In this document: piece after piece, positions 36,486-44,660 of the stretch
Numbering within the stretch: the stretch's first letter is position 1
How the letters are laid out: every line of letters starts with the position of its first letter
From: Methylotenera oryzisoli
GTDB taxonomy: Bacteria; Pseudomonadota; Gammaproteobacteria; Burkholderiales; Methylophilaceae
Direction of reading: 5' to 3'
Length of the DNA stretch: 64,000 nt
NCBI GenBank assembly: GCA_945881735.1
Contig: CAMCVF010000009.1
Span: forward strand, 32,985 to 96,984
Position numbers and translations under genes: made by a program
The notes under the pieces: generated by a model
Told to the model about the DNA's origin: nothing
Seen by the model: the letters and a program-made list of their open reading frames with translations, nothing else
Database searches by the model: none

Positions 36486-37856
36486 TTACAGAGCTTTTTG
36501 TTTTTCTTTAAGAATGCCAGCAACAGTGCGAAGCTGCGGCTGATTTTTCTGAATCTCAGCCGGTAGATTTTTAAGTGCTTTCATGGCTTCAAGCCGATTA
36601 GCAAAACTGCCATATAAAACCGTTAAAAAAGGCCGAGTTACGACACCTTTGATAGCGATAGAGTGTCTATAAACGTATAAATTATCCAACTCAACCTGCT
36701 GGCTTAAGCGGTCTAAATCCTCCAACACTTGCTTATCGCTGTAACCACCCAATACTTGAATACTCACCGTTGTGGGCGGTTGTTTGGCCAACCAATTTTC
36801 TGTCACCGCTAAACGGCGATTTAATATCGTTTCTACTGACTGCAAAGCCATGCCCTGCTTAAATTCAGTTGGCTTTACTGCAATTGGCGCTTCAACAGAC
36901 GATGGTTGTTTAAGCGCTGACGCGATAGCTTTAACAGCAGGCTTTTGCAACATAGTACTTAACCAATAGCCGCACACCAAGCCAAATAGCAACAAACCCA
37001 GCCACATTAATATTTGCGATGGTTTAGAGTTTAGCTTGGCTTTTTCGGCTCCAAATTCGCTATCTTTAATGGCCGCGCTTACTTGCTTTTGTGTCACTTG
37101 GTAAACATTATCAGCAAAAGCAGCCAGCAAGGCTTTATCTGCCAGAATATTCACTCGCCTAACCAAACCCTGCGCTGATGAGGCGATGCTATTAATAGCT
37201 GATTTTGTAAAAAGATGTGGCCCAAAATAACCTGCGGCGCGAAGTCTAAACATAAGATATTCGCTAATCTCTTTTGGCTGAAGTGGCGCTAAATTAAAAC
37301 TATGCGTAATGCGTTCGCGCAACTGCCGAATATGGGTTTGGTTTAAATTGTCATCCAACTCAGGCTGACCAAACAACACAATTTGTAATAATTTATCGTG
37401 ATTGGTTTCTAAATTTGACAACAATCTAATTTCTTCCAAGGTAGCCAACGGCATACCTTGCGCTTCCTCTACAAAAATAACGACTTGCTTACCCGCTGCA
37501 TGACGTGCCAACAAATGGCTTTGCAATACCTGCATCACCTTTAAGCGATCGGCGTTTTTAGGTAGCTTTAATTGCAACTCAAACGCAATGGCATGCAAAA
37601 TATCTTCTGGCGCAACACTAGGGTTGGCCAGATAAATACTCTCAATTTTTTCTGGCAATATGGTTTGCAACATACGGCACAACATGGTTTTGCCGCTACC
37701 TACTTCGCCCACCACTTTGATAATGCCTTCGCCATTCAAAATGGCGTAGATTAAAGCATCTAAAACAGCGCCACGCTTGCCGCCCGTATAAAAAACTTCG
37801 GTATTGGGGGTGATTTTAAATGGCGGCTCTTTTAAACCAAAGTGGGCGTAGTACAT
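36486..37856 (-). CDS. mshM: ExeA/MshM-like AAA ATPase with C-terminal SPOR-like domain
   Basis: 456 residues. The N-terminus YYAHFGLKEPPFKITPN is typical of ExeA/MshM proteins. Walker A is GEVGSGKT near 49, Walker B is VVIFVEEAQ, and an ERITHSFNLAPL sensor region follows. One membrane helix lies near 285-305. The last 75 residues (LTVLYGSFANRLEAMKAL) look like a SPOR-type peptidoglycan-binding domain. ExeA family members help insert the secretin through peptidoglycan, which fits the secretin gene next in line. It starts 24 bases after the upstream regulator, so it is in the same operon. Confidence 0.85.
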   Translation of the reverse strand: MYYAHFGLKEPPFKITPNTEVFYTGGKRGAVLDALIYAILNGEGIIKVVGEVGSGKTMLCRMLQTILPEKIESIYLANPSVAPEDILHAIAFELQLKLPKNADRLKVMQVLQSHLLARHAAGKQVVIFVEEAQGMPLATLEEIRLLSNLETNHDKLLQIVLFGQPELDDNLNQTHIRQLRERITHSFNLAPLQPKEISEYLMFRLRAAGYFGPHLFTKSAINSIASSAQGLVRRVNILADKALLAAFADNVYQVTQKQVSAAIKDSEFGAEKAKLNSKPSQILMWLGLLLFGLVCGYWLSTMLQKPAVKAIASALKQPSSVEAPIAVKPTEFKQGMALQSVETILNRRLAVTENWLAKQPPTTVSIQVLGGYSDKQVLEDLDRLSQQVELDNLYVYRHSIAIKGVVTRPFLTVLYGSFANRLEAMKALKNLPAEIQKNQPQLRTVAGILKEKQKAL

Positions 37857-37880
37857 GTTATAAAAACATCATTTTTACAA

Positions 37881-39317
37881 TTATTTCTCTTCTTGTAGTT
37901 GAATGCGGCTATACAACGTAGTGCGATTAATACCCAGCATTTTCGCTGCTTGGCTTAAATTGCCGTGTGTGATTTTCATTGCCGCTTCTACATAGGCTTT
38001 TTCCCAAGATTTTAATACTTGGTCTAAATTAACATTGGCTTCGTTTTGTAAATGTTGCAGCGCATAACCCGATAAATCACCGTTATTACTGACGGTTGGG
38101 ACACCATCAATCTCATTTTGGCGCGATAAATCTAACTCGGCTGAAAGCTGAACTTCATTAACGGTTTGCCCAGCATACTTGGCAATTAAACGAATGATGA
38201 TATTTCGCAACTCTCGCACGTTGCCAGGAAAGTGATAACTGAGCCAGCGCGATTGTGCTTTTGCATCTAACTTAAACGATTGTTGACTCGTTTCACGTGC
38301 ATAAAAATCATTAAAGTGTTGCAACAAAATTAGGCTATCTTCTCCCAAATCGCGTAATGGCGGCACTTTAACGGCAAACACACTTAATCGATGATATAAA
38401 TCGGATCTAAATTTACCAGCACGCACTTCGGCACGCAAATCTCTATTGGTTGCCGCGACCACGCGAGCTTTGCTTTTGCGCACCTGGGTTTCACCTACGC
38501 GAGTGTAATCGCCATTTTCTAAAACGCGCAATAATTTGGCCTGCATTTCTAGCGGTAACTCGCCGATTTCATCTAAGAAAAGCGTGCCTTCAATGGCATC
38601 TTCAAAATAACCTGTATTGGAATTATTAGCGCCCGTGAACGCACCTTTTGCATGACCAAACAGAATAGATTCGGCCAGCATGGGTGAAATAGCCGCGCAG
38701 TTAATCGACAAATACGGCGCTTTAGCTCGCTTGCTAAAACGATGAAAATTGTTGGCTACGCGCTCTTTGCCTGACCCTGACTCACCCTCAATCAACACGG
38801 GAAAAGGCGAATCAGCAAATTGACGGATTTGCATAATCAAAGTTTGCATAGGCAAACTTTCACCTATCATGCCGCCGTTTTTGTCTTCGGTCTTTTCGGT
38901 TTGCGCTTGCTCGGTTAACTCAACACTTTGTACTTTTAATGAGTTTAAAAGTAGCTCTTTTAGCTTATCAACATCGCAAGGCTTGGGGATAAAATCTAGC
39001 GCACCTAAAGCCAGCGCATGTTTCACATTCACATCATCGCTTTGCCCAGACAGTACATGAATTTTCATACTTGGCGAATGTGCCAGCAATTCACCAATCA
39101 TCTGAAAGCCTTCATCAGGCTTATGCTGAGTTGGCGGCAAGCCCAAATCAACTAAAGCCAACGCAGGCGGCTCATCTAATTGCCTTAATAAGCTTTTAGC
39201 CTGCGCGCGCGAATCAGCTACGCACACATCAAAGTGTTTACTCAGCACATAGTGCAAGGTATCGGTAATGAGTGGGTCATCATCAATAATGATGAGTACG
39301 GGACGTACTTCAGCCAT
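37881..39317 (-). CDS. prsR: Sigma-54-dependent response regulator, PrsR/NtrC type
   Basis: 478 residues. The receiver domain has acidic residues at 12-14 and phospho-acceptor Asp 57 in ALVDLGLPP, a variant seen in PrsR regulators of PEP-CTERM/EPS genomes. The ATPase domain is intact: GESGSGKE near 178, GAFTGA near 230, FLDEIGELP and ATNRDLRAEV. A Fis-type HTH (LSQAAKMLGINRTTLYSRI) ends the protein. It lies 24 bases upstream of the msh-like operon and divergent from the EPS initiating transferase gene, so either could be a target. No cognate kinase is in the window. The PrsR label is provisional. Confidence 0.85.
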   Translation of the reverse strand: MAEVRPVLIIIDDDPLITDTLHYVLSKHFDVCVADSRAQAKSLLRQLDEPPALALVDLGLPPTQHKPDEGFQMIGELLAHSPSMKIHVLSGQSDDVNVKHALALGALDFIPKPCDVDKLKELLLNSLKVQSVELTEQAQTEKTEDKNGGMIGESLPMQTLIMQIRQFADSPFPVLIEGESGSGKERVANNFHRFSKRAKAPYLSINCAAISPMLAESILFGHAKGAFTGANNSNTGYFEDAIEGTLFLDEIGELPLEMQAKLLRVLENGDYTRVGETQVRKSKARVVAATNRDLRAEVRAGKFRSDLYHRLSVFAVKVPPLRDLGEDSLILLQHFNDFYARETSQQSFKLDAKAQSRWLSYHFPGNVRELRNIIIRLIAKYAGQTVNEVQLSAELDLSRQNEIDGVPTVSNNGDLSGYALQHLQNEANVNLDQVLKSWEKAYVEAAMKITHGNLSQAAKMLGINRTTLYSRIQLQEEK

Positions 39318-39364
39318 TAATTTATCCTTATGATTGAAACTATTATTGGATTTTTGATAAGGAT

Positions 39365-39393
39365 ACTATAACTTTAAAAAAGCAGGCTATCAA
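39365..39393 (-). promoter_or_regulatory. Sigma-70-like promoter of the regulator/pilus operon
   Basis: Reading leftward, TTGATA (39388-39393) and TATAGT (39365-39370) are separated by 17 bases, each 5/6 to consensus. A start near 39358 would leave a leader of about 40 bases, and AAGGATAA precedes the ATG at 39317. No sigma-54 site with the required GG-10-GC spacing was seen in this gap. Confidence 0.55.
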
Positions 39394-39531
39394 TATTGTG
39401 TTTTTAAAAATGATTATTACGGATTATTGGCGTAAAACATCAGCGCCATGTTTAAAAGCGTTGAATTGCATTTTAGTGGATATAGTTTTACTGTTAAAAT
39501 AGAACTATATTTTAATTTATAAGTATCAAGT

Positions 39532-40590
39532 ATGTTTCAGAACCTAAGCTACATGATTGTTAGCTTCTGCTTTACGCTTCTTTTTCTTAATGTGCTCGAA
39601 GTGTTAGCGCAGCGGATTGGCTTAGTCGACACCCCCAACGCCAGAAAATTGCATACAAGCCCAACGCCTTTGGTTGGCGGCTTGTCTATCTTTTTAACAA
39701 TGGTTATCATGGATGACCAGTTTGCTATTTGGAATAAAGATCATCAAGCGCTCATGTCGACGATGACGGGTGTCATGTTGATAGGCCTGGCAGATGACTT
39801 TTTGGGGGTCAAAGCGCGCACTAAACTCCTTACCCAGTGCCTCGCTGCGTTTTATGTTGTTCTGTTGGGAGGCATGAAGGTGACTTATTTAGGCGACCTG
39901 CTGGGTACTGGAAACATTCTATTGCCGGCTTCTATACAGCCCCTGTTTACAGTCATCGCGCTGGTGGGCACAATAAATGCCATCAATATGATAGATGGTA
40001 AGGATGGGTTGGCCGCTGGTATTGCATTAATGAGCAGCATTGGATTTGTTTGGCTTTCTATCTTGACTAGTGATACCTACCATCTGCAGACCTCGCTGAT
40101 ATTTATAAGCGCCATCCTGGCTTTCTTGTTGCTTAATTTTAGATTTAATCCGGATAAGCCCGCCAGAGTCTTCCTCGGAGATGCGGGCTGCATGATGATT
40201 GCTTTTTTTCTCACCACCTTGTCCATTAACCTTAGCCAAGAAGTGCGGACTACCGTCCACCCCATCACCTGCGTATGGGTGATCGCGCTGCCACTGATGG
40301 ACATGGCTCGGGTGATGGTGATGCGTTTATTCGAGTCCAAGAGTCCGATGGCCGCAGGGCGGGATCACCTGCACCATCTGCTTTTAGACATCGGTTACCC
40401 GCTGAGGAGTGCGGTGCTGATGATGATTGCGTTGCAAGCGGTTTTTGTGGGGATCGCTTTGCTTGCCGCGTACCTGCATACGCCGGATTATGTCTTGTTC
40501 TATGGATTCGTAGTCACGCTGGTAGGCTACTGCCTCATGGTCACGCGCCTGCAACGCATTACTATTAAGAAGTCGCAAGTAAGCTACTAG
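39532..40590 (+). CDS. WecA/MraY-family undecaprenyl-phosphate sugar-1-phosphate transferase
   Basis: 352-residue polytopic membrane enzyme (about 10-11 helices) that starts glycan assembly by loading a sugar-1-phosphate, often GlcNAc-1-P, onto undecaprenyl phosphate. Family motifs are VDTPNARKLH, GLADDFLGVKARTK, NAINMIDGKDGLAAG, FLGDAGCMM and the C-terminal GRDHLHHLL. It is transcribed rightward, away from the regulator and opposite to the glycan cluster. Base composition rises along the gene: the 60 bases from 39541 contain 22 G+C, those from 40261 contain 37. It is probably the initiator for the polysaccharide made by the 42-60 kb cluster. Confidence 0.88.
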   Translation: MFQNLSYMIVSFCFTLLFLNVLEVLAQRIGLVDTPNARKLHTSPTPLVGGLSIFLTMVIMDDQFAIWNKDHQALMSTMTGVMLIGLADDFLGVKARTKLLTQCLAAFYVVLLGGMKVTYLGDLLGTGNILLPASIQPLFTVIALVGTINAINMIDGKDGLAAGIALMSSIGFVWLSILTSDTYHLQTSLIFISAILAFLLLNFRFNPDKPARVFLGDAGCMMIAFFLTTLSINLSQEVRTTVHPITCVWVIALPLMDMARVMVMRLFESKSPMAAGRDHLHHLLLDIGYPLRSAVLMMIALQAVFVGIALLAAYLHTPDYVLFYGFVVTLVGYCLMVTRLQRITIKKSQVSY

Positions 40591-40941
40591 TGGATGTGCC
40601 GCCCGTCGTGATGGGCTAGCCTATTATGCCTAGACGGCACTGGCCAAGTGGCATTTGCAGGCAAGTTTCTTCCCTAGTTTATTAACCCCGTCGCTACACG
40701 CTTTATTACACACCCGCGGCAACCAGTTAGCGTATCGCGCTGACTGCTTGTGCTGGGCCGGACAGATAGATGCTCTGGTCAGAATAAGGGCTTCATAAGC
40801 CCTGGCAGCATCGCGGTAGTTTAGTCTAGCGGAAGCTAGCGTGGATTCATGCGAGTGGATTTAACGTTTGGGTTTTAACTATTGGATTCAAACCAGCCAA
40901 ATTCTAAATGAGAACTTGTCCGTTTTGTAAAAATGATTTTT
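40591..40941. other. Gene-free stretch between the WecA-like gene and an orphan gene
   Basis: No credible coding frame was seen in this 351-base stretch. It contains one 7-bp hairpin, AGGGCTT (40787-40793) with AAGCCCT (40797-40803) around a 3-base loop, without a following T-run. It lies between two convergent genes, so termination signals would be expected here, but none is convincing. Confidence 0.5.
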
Positions 40942-41784
40942 TTATTCCATCACCTGCTCGACATCGACCACGCGCATTTCCTTGCGCCACTTTTGTTGCC
41001 GGCGCAGCTCGCCCAGTGCCCTGAAAAACTGACGATTAAGGTCCTCGGTCGGGCGAGAAAGGCCCTCACTGGCCATTGTATTAATGAGCCGCGCTTCCTT
41101 GATCGACTTGAAGGCGGCTCTTAATGCACCAATTTGCTTAGCCACCGACACTACCTGCAAGGACTTCTCATACAGCCGCGGCATCGCGTCATTGACAAAA
41201 TACTCGCCGGTGCCAAACTTAACCGACTGCAGGCGACACAACTGCAGGAACGTAAAGTCAGCCTCATTGTAATCAAAAAATTCATGGGCTAGCTTAAAGA
41301 TCTCCGGGACACAGGCGGGACAGTCGGCAGCTAGACTTTCTATCTGCGCCACGGTCAACTTCTTGGTGGGCAGTTTCTGATGATACTTAAGGATGGCCAG
41401 AAAGTTATTTACGTAGTCATTGGTCACAATCGACAAGTCCTCGAGCAGCCACTCGCAACCTTCTTTTAGCTCAATCTTGTATTGGTAAAGCTCATACATC
41501 TGAATCGGCTGTTTAAGGTCGCTCAAGAGCTTGCCATGTTGCAGGCGCTGCAGACGCAGCTTCTTCCAGGTGATCACTACAAGGTCATGCACCATGGCAC
41601 TTTCGGCTACATCTTGCGGCGAAAAATCCAACATGTATTGTGCGTAGAGATCATTAAAATCCTGCTCATTCTCGTCCGGCAGAATATAGCTTTGGCTATA
41701 CATGCCCATCTTGGTAGCATTTTTAGATGCTGCCAATTTACCCGCCACAGTTCTGGGACCCCCCGTCCGTTTGGATTTAAGCAT
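40942..41784 (-). CDS. Uncharacterised protein with GGP-R-GK N-terminal motif
   Basis: 280 residues, no signal peptide or membrane helix. It opens with TGGPRTVAGKLAASKNATKMG, close to the GGPKTPEGKARSSRNALKHG motif of a widespread uncharacterised family in proteobacteria, often in accessory DNA. The remainder is mostly alpha-helical, with charged Leu/Arg-rich segments (WKKLRLQRLQHGKL) and a Cys pair near 147-150. A strong GGAGAGGTGAC ribosome binding site precedes the ATG, which supports expression. Function unknown; nucleic acid binding through the basic N-terminus is only a guess. Confidence 0.65.
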   Translation of the reverse strand: MLKSKRTGGPRTVAGKLAASKNATKMGMYSQSYILPDENEQDFNDLYAQYMLDFSPQDVAESAMVHDLVVITWKKLRLQRLQHGKLLSDLKQPIQMYELYQYKIELKEGCEWLLEDLSIVTNDYVNNFLAILKYHQKLPTKKLTVAQIESLAADCPACVPEIFKLAHEFFDYNEADFTFLQLCRLQSVKFGTGEYFVNDAMPRLYEKSLQVVSVAKQIGALRAAFKSIKEARLINTMASEGLSRPTEDLNRQFFRALGELRRQQKWRKEMRVVDVEQVME

Positions 41785-41879
41785 GAGACTGTCACCTCTC
41801 CATTAAGTCGATCTTTTTGAAAAATTACTAAACTAGGGCATATCACTTCATCGGTGAATGGCGCGCATGCCGGAATTGA

Positions 41880-42116
41880 TCATTTTTTTACTAATCTGAC
41901 CCCTGGGCCATCCTCTGGGGTACCAATAAACTCAACACCTAAAGACTCTAGGGCCTTCTGAAGGGCATCTATAGATCTCGCATTACCCGATGGGATGCCG
42001 CTCATTAACTCATATCGCCTGATGGTTGCAACGCCGACCCCCGATTTTTCTGCGAGTATCTCTGCAGTAATTTTGACCAGTTGTCTAGCTGCACGAATTT
42101 GCTCTGATATTATCAT
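41880..42116 (-). CDS. Small XRE-family helix-turn-helix regulator
   Basis: 78-residue protein that is essentially one HTH_3 domain (SEQIRAARQLVKITAEILAE, then KSGVGVATIRRYE) with the C-terminal GVEFIGTPEDGPGVRLVKK seen in many solitary XRE regulators. It lies upstream of the orphan protein gene in the same direction, 95 bases away. Two palindromes just upstream of its start suggest autoregulation. No toxin gene was recognised next to it. Confidence 0.8.
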   Translation of the reverse strand: MIISEQIRAARQLVKITAEILAEKSGVGVATIRRYELMSGIPSGNARSIDALQKALESLGVEFIGTPEDGPGVRLVKK

Positions 42117-42130
42117 ATTTGATTTTTAAT

Positions 42131-42145
42131 GATATTAAATATATC
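42131..42145. promoter_or_regulatory. Inverted repeat upstream of the XRE gene
   Basis: GATAT (42131-42135) and ATATC (42141-42145) are inverted around a 5-base spacer, 15 bases upstream of the XRE start. Together with the adjacent 16-bp palindrome it could form a double operator. The region is very AT-rich, so chance pairing is a real alternative. Confidence 0.35.
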
Positions 42146-42147
42146 GT

Positions 42148-42163
42148 TTAATAACGTTATTAA
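42148..42163. promoter_or_regulatory. Perfect 16-bp palindrome, candidate XRE operator
   Basis: TTAATAACGTTATTAA is a perfect palindrome 32 bases upstream of the XRE regulator start. Size, symmetry and position are right for a dimeric HTH repressor site acting on its own promoter. Confidence 0.55.
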
Positions 42164-42245
42164 TTTATTATAGGTTTAAAATATTATGAATGCAAAAATT
42201 TTATTACAGCAAACCGTCCAAAAAAGTGAGGGTGCTTATGCTGGG

Positions 42246-42353
42246 ATGAGATTGATACGGCACTGTATTTTGTCTGGGTCACGCTAGCTGGCGAATCTCA
42301 TGAGACGCCGGCACGCGATTACGGTCAACGGCTAAATACAGTGGAAATGAGAT
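42246..42353. repeat. Small folded element with inverted arms and flanking direct repeat
   Basis: Ten-base perfect inverted arms CACTGTATTT (42261-42270) and AAATACAGTG (42334-42343) enclose about 63 bases that contain their own palindrome CTCATGAG (42297-42304). A 7-base direct repeat ATGAGAT flanks it (42246-42252 and 42347-42353). No coding frame is present. It could be a miniature inverted-repeat element remnant or a structured RNA downstream of the ElyC-like gene. The arms are not exactly next to the direct repeats, which weakens the mobile-element reading. Confidence 0.35.
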
Positions 42354-42398
42354 GTGTGAGCGTACCCTTCGCTTCGCCAACTAAGGCACAAAAGTTAT

Positions 42399-43163
42399 TT
42401 AAGTAGGCGGTATATTACTAGCGGAGACAAGTTGGCCTACCAGCTCCTTTAAAGCTTGGTTATTGCGATGTAAGGCCGAGGCATTGGGTAGGTAGGGCTT
42501 TAAACCCAGCATGGGTTCAATATCATAGTCCGTCGCGGCAGGGGTCACTTCAAACCCTTGGCGCTTAAATTCTATTTCGGCACGCTGCATGTGCATTGCT
42601 GAGGTCACCAGCAAAATATGGTTAATGCCACGCTGATGCAATAAGCGATAACTTAATGTGGCATTTTGATGCGTGTTCAAGCTTATTTTTTCTAAGACTA
42701 TTGCCCTATTGGGGACCCCAAGCGCCAACAATAAGAGCCGCATCGCCTCAGCCTCTGTATACAGGCTACCTTCGGGGGTTAATCCACCAGCAAGCAGGAT
42801 CAGTGGTGCTTTTTGGGCCTGAAATAGTTGACTCGCAAACCATACACGATCGGCACTCGCATTCATATCGGGCTGCGGGTAGATTGTGTTGGCGGGTTTG
42901 ATCCCGCCGCCTAATACCACAATGGCTTGGGCCAGTGGCAAGCGCTCCGGGGGTGAGTAAGGGTATGCTTGCATCACCCGCTCGGAAAACCAATGGTTGG
43001 TGATTGGTAGCGACCAGAAGCAGAGCCAGACAAGCGTGAAGCTGATCAAAAATCGGGCGGACAGCTTTCTATTAGTAAGTAAGCTCAAGAGCCCCAAGAA
43101 GAGCAGCAGGATTGCCACACTCAGCGGGGAGATCAGGAACAAGGCCAGCTCAGACAGTAGCAT
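42399..43163 (-). CDS. ElyC/YdcF-family (DUF218) membrane protein
   Basis: 254 residues. Two N-terminal membrane helices (about 5-28 and 35-58) precede a periplasmic DUF218 domain with IVVLGGGIKP, ILLAGGLTPEGSLYTEAEAM and LLVTSAMHMQRAEIEFKRQG. ElyC in Escherichia coli affects peptidoglycan and lipid-carrier homeostasis. At the distal end of a glycan operon it could help balance undecaprenyl phosphate use; this is an inference. It lies 75 bases downstream of the TviB-like gene in the same direction. Confidence 0.8.
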   Translation of the reverse strand: MLLSELALFLISPLSVAILLLFLGLLSLLTNRKLSARFLISFTLVWLCFWSLPITNHWFSERVMQAYPYSPPERLPLAQAIVVLGGGIKPANTIYPQPDMNASADRVWFASQLFQAQKAPLILLAGGLTPEGSLYTEAEAMRLLLLALGVPNRAIVLEKISLNTHQNATLSYRLLHQRGINHILLVTSAMHMQRAEIEFKRQGFEVTPAATDYDIEPMLGLKPYLPNASALHRNNQALKELVGQLVSASNIPPT

Positions 43164-43238
43164 GCTGAATCACGCATCACTCATGATTGATAACAACTCT
43201 AAGAATGACCGTATGGTAATTAATGACGCAGCTTTAAC

Positions 43239-44513
43239 TTAGAGCCTGCCATCCGCCGCACCTACGGGCAAGATGCTTTTAACATCATAAAGCACTGCAC
43301 CAGGACGACCCAAGCCCCGCAGTGCCTGTTCGCCCAAGGCGACAAACTGACGGTGCGAAACCGTTAGCACAATGGCATCATACTGGCCATTGATGGGCAA
43401 CTCACGCAGGCAGCTGATTCCGTACTCATGTTTGGCCTCGTCGACATTAATCCACGGGTCATACACATCGACTTTTGCATGATAATTCTCGAGACCACGA
43501 ATGAGATCGATCACCTTGGTATTGCGAAGGTCAGGGCAATTCTCTTTAAAGGTTAGGCCGAGTACTAAAATTTTAGCATTTAGCACATTGACCTGTTGCT
43601 TCAACATGAGCTTGACCACCTCGTCAACCACCCAGCCCGCCATGTTGTCATTGATGCGCCGACCAGCGAGAATGACCTCGGGGTGATAACCCACAGCCGT
43701 TGCCTTATGTGTCAGATAGTAGGGATCCACACCAATACAGTGCCCACCCACCAGCCCAGGCCTAAAGGGCAAGAAATTCCACTTGGTGCCTGCCGCCTGC
43801 AATACATCCAAGGTGTCAATGCCCAGTTTATGGAAAATAATGGCCAGTTCGTTCATAAGCGCAATATTTAAGTCACGCTGCGTATTCTCAATCACCTTGG
43901 CCGCCTCAGCCACTTTTATGCTGGGGGCCCGATAGGTGCCGGCCAGAATGATACTTTGGTAGAGCTGATCTACCATCTCGGCGACTTCAGGTGTACTGCC
44001 ACTCGTCACTTTCTTGATTGTTGTCAGGCGATGCTCCTTATCGCCCGGGTTAATCCGCTCAGGACTATAACCGGCAAAGAAGTCTTGGTTAAACTTTAAT
44101 CCGGAGATGCGTTCTAGAATGGGAACACACACCTCTTCCGTCGCCCCCGGGTAAACAGTTGACTCATAAACAACGATATCGCCTTTTTTAAGCACCTTGC
44201 CGACAGATTCTGATGCCCGCTCAAGCGGGGTAAGATCTGGGCGCTTATATTCATCAATTGGCGTCGGCACTGTTACGATATAAAAATTGCACAGAGCCAG
44301 ATCAGAAAGTTGATAGGTCACGGTAAGCAAGGTGGCCGCGGCCAACTCCTCTTTTGTGGTCTCAAGCGTGCTATCAAGGCCCCGTTTTAATTCATCGATA
44401 CGCGGCTGATTGATATCAAAGCCGATGGTTTCATAAAACTGGCCGAATTCTACCGCCAATGGTAGACCAACATAACCGAGACCGATGATGCCAATTTTGT
44501 GTGTTTGATACAT
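43239..44513 (-). CDS. UDP-N-acetylhexosamine 6-dehydrogenase (TviB/WbpO type)
   Basis: 424-residue NAD-dependent dehydrogenase that oxidises UDP-GlcNAc or UDP-GalNAc to the uronic acid. The N-terminal Rossmann motif is IGIIGLGYVGLPLAVEFG. The central VAEAAKVIENTQRDLNIALMNEL helix and catalytic Cys in GGHCIGVDPYYL (about residue 260) are present. The C-terminal domain has LGLTFKENCPDLRNTK. The sequence is closer to the VipA/TviB and WbpO group than to Ugd, which is encoded separately at 57568. No obvious C4-epimerase partner for TviB is adjacent. It is followed by the ElyC-like gene. Confidence 0.88.
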   Translation of the reverse strand: MYQTHKIGIIGLGYVGLPLAVEFGQFYETIGFDINQPRIDELKRGLDSTLETTKEELAAATLLTVTYQLSDLALCNFYIVTVPTPIDEYKRPDLTPLERASESVGKVLKKGDIVVYESTVYPGATEEVCVPILERISGLKFNQDFFAGYSPERINPGDKEHRLTTIKKVTSGSTPEVAEMVDQLYQSIILAGTYRAPSIKVAEAAKVIENTQRDLNIALMNELAIIFHKLGIDTLDVLQAAGTKWNFLPFRPGLVGGHCIGVDPYYLTHKATAVGYHPEVILAGRRINDNMAGWVVDEVVKLMLKQQVNVLNAKILVLGLTFKENCPDLRNTKVIDLIRGLENYHAKVDVYDPWINVDEAKHEYGISCLRELPINGQYDAIVLTVSHRQFVALGEQALRGLGRPGAVLYDVKSILPVGAADGRL

Positions 44514-44660
44514 ACAATTTCCTAAAACGAAAACTTAAAAGATTATAAAACGCTGCAACGGATTATGAGCCGAAACAGCGAAATAAATGCCGATAAACTC
44601 AACCCAATGTAGATACTGGTGGGACGAGCGCTTATGAGACGCTAGCACGACGAAACGGCG

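Noticed and set aside
39400..39531. Sigma-54 promoter in the gap between the regulator and the WecA-like gene
   Set aside because: TTGGC near 39428 is not followed by GC at the required spacing; no GG-10-GC match was found by eye.
40275..40568. 97-codon open frame overlapping the WecA-like gene
   Set aside because: It runs inside the GC-rich 3' part of a well supported membrane-enzyme gene in another frame; an overlap shadow.
40787..40803. 7-bp hairpin after the WecA-like gene as a terminator
   Set aside because: It is nearly 200 bases past the stop codon, short, and lacks a T-run.
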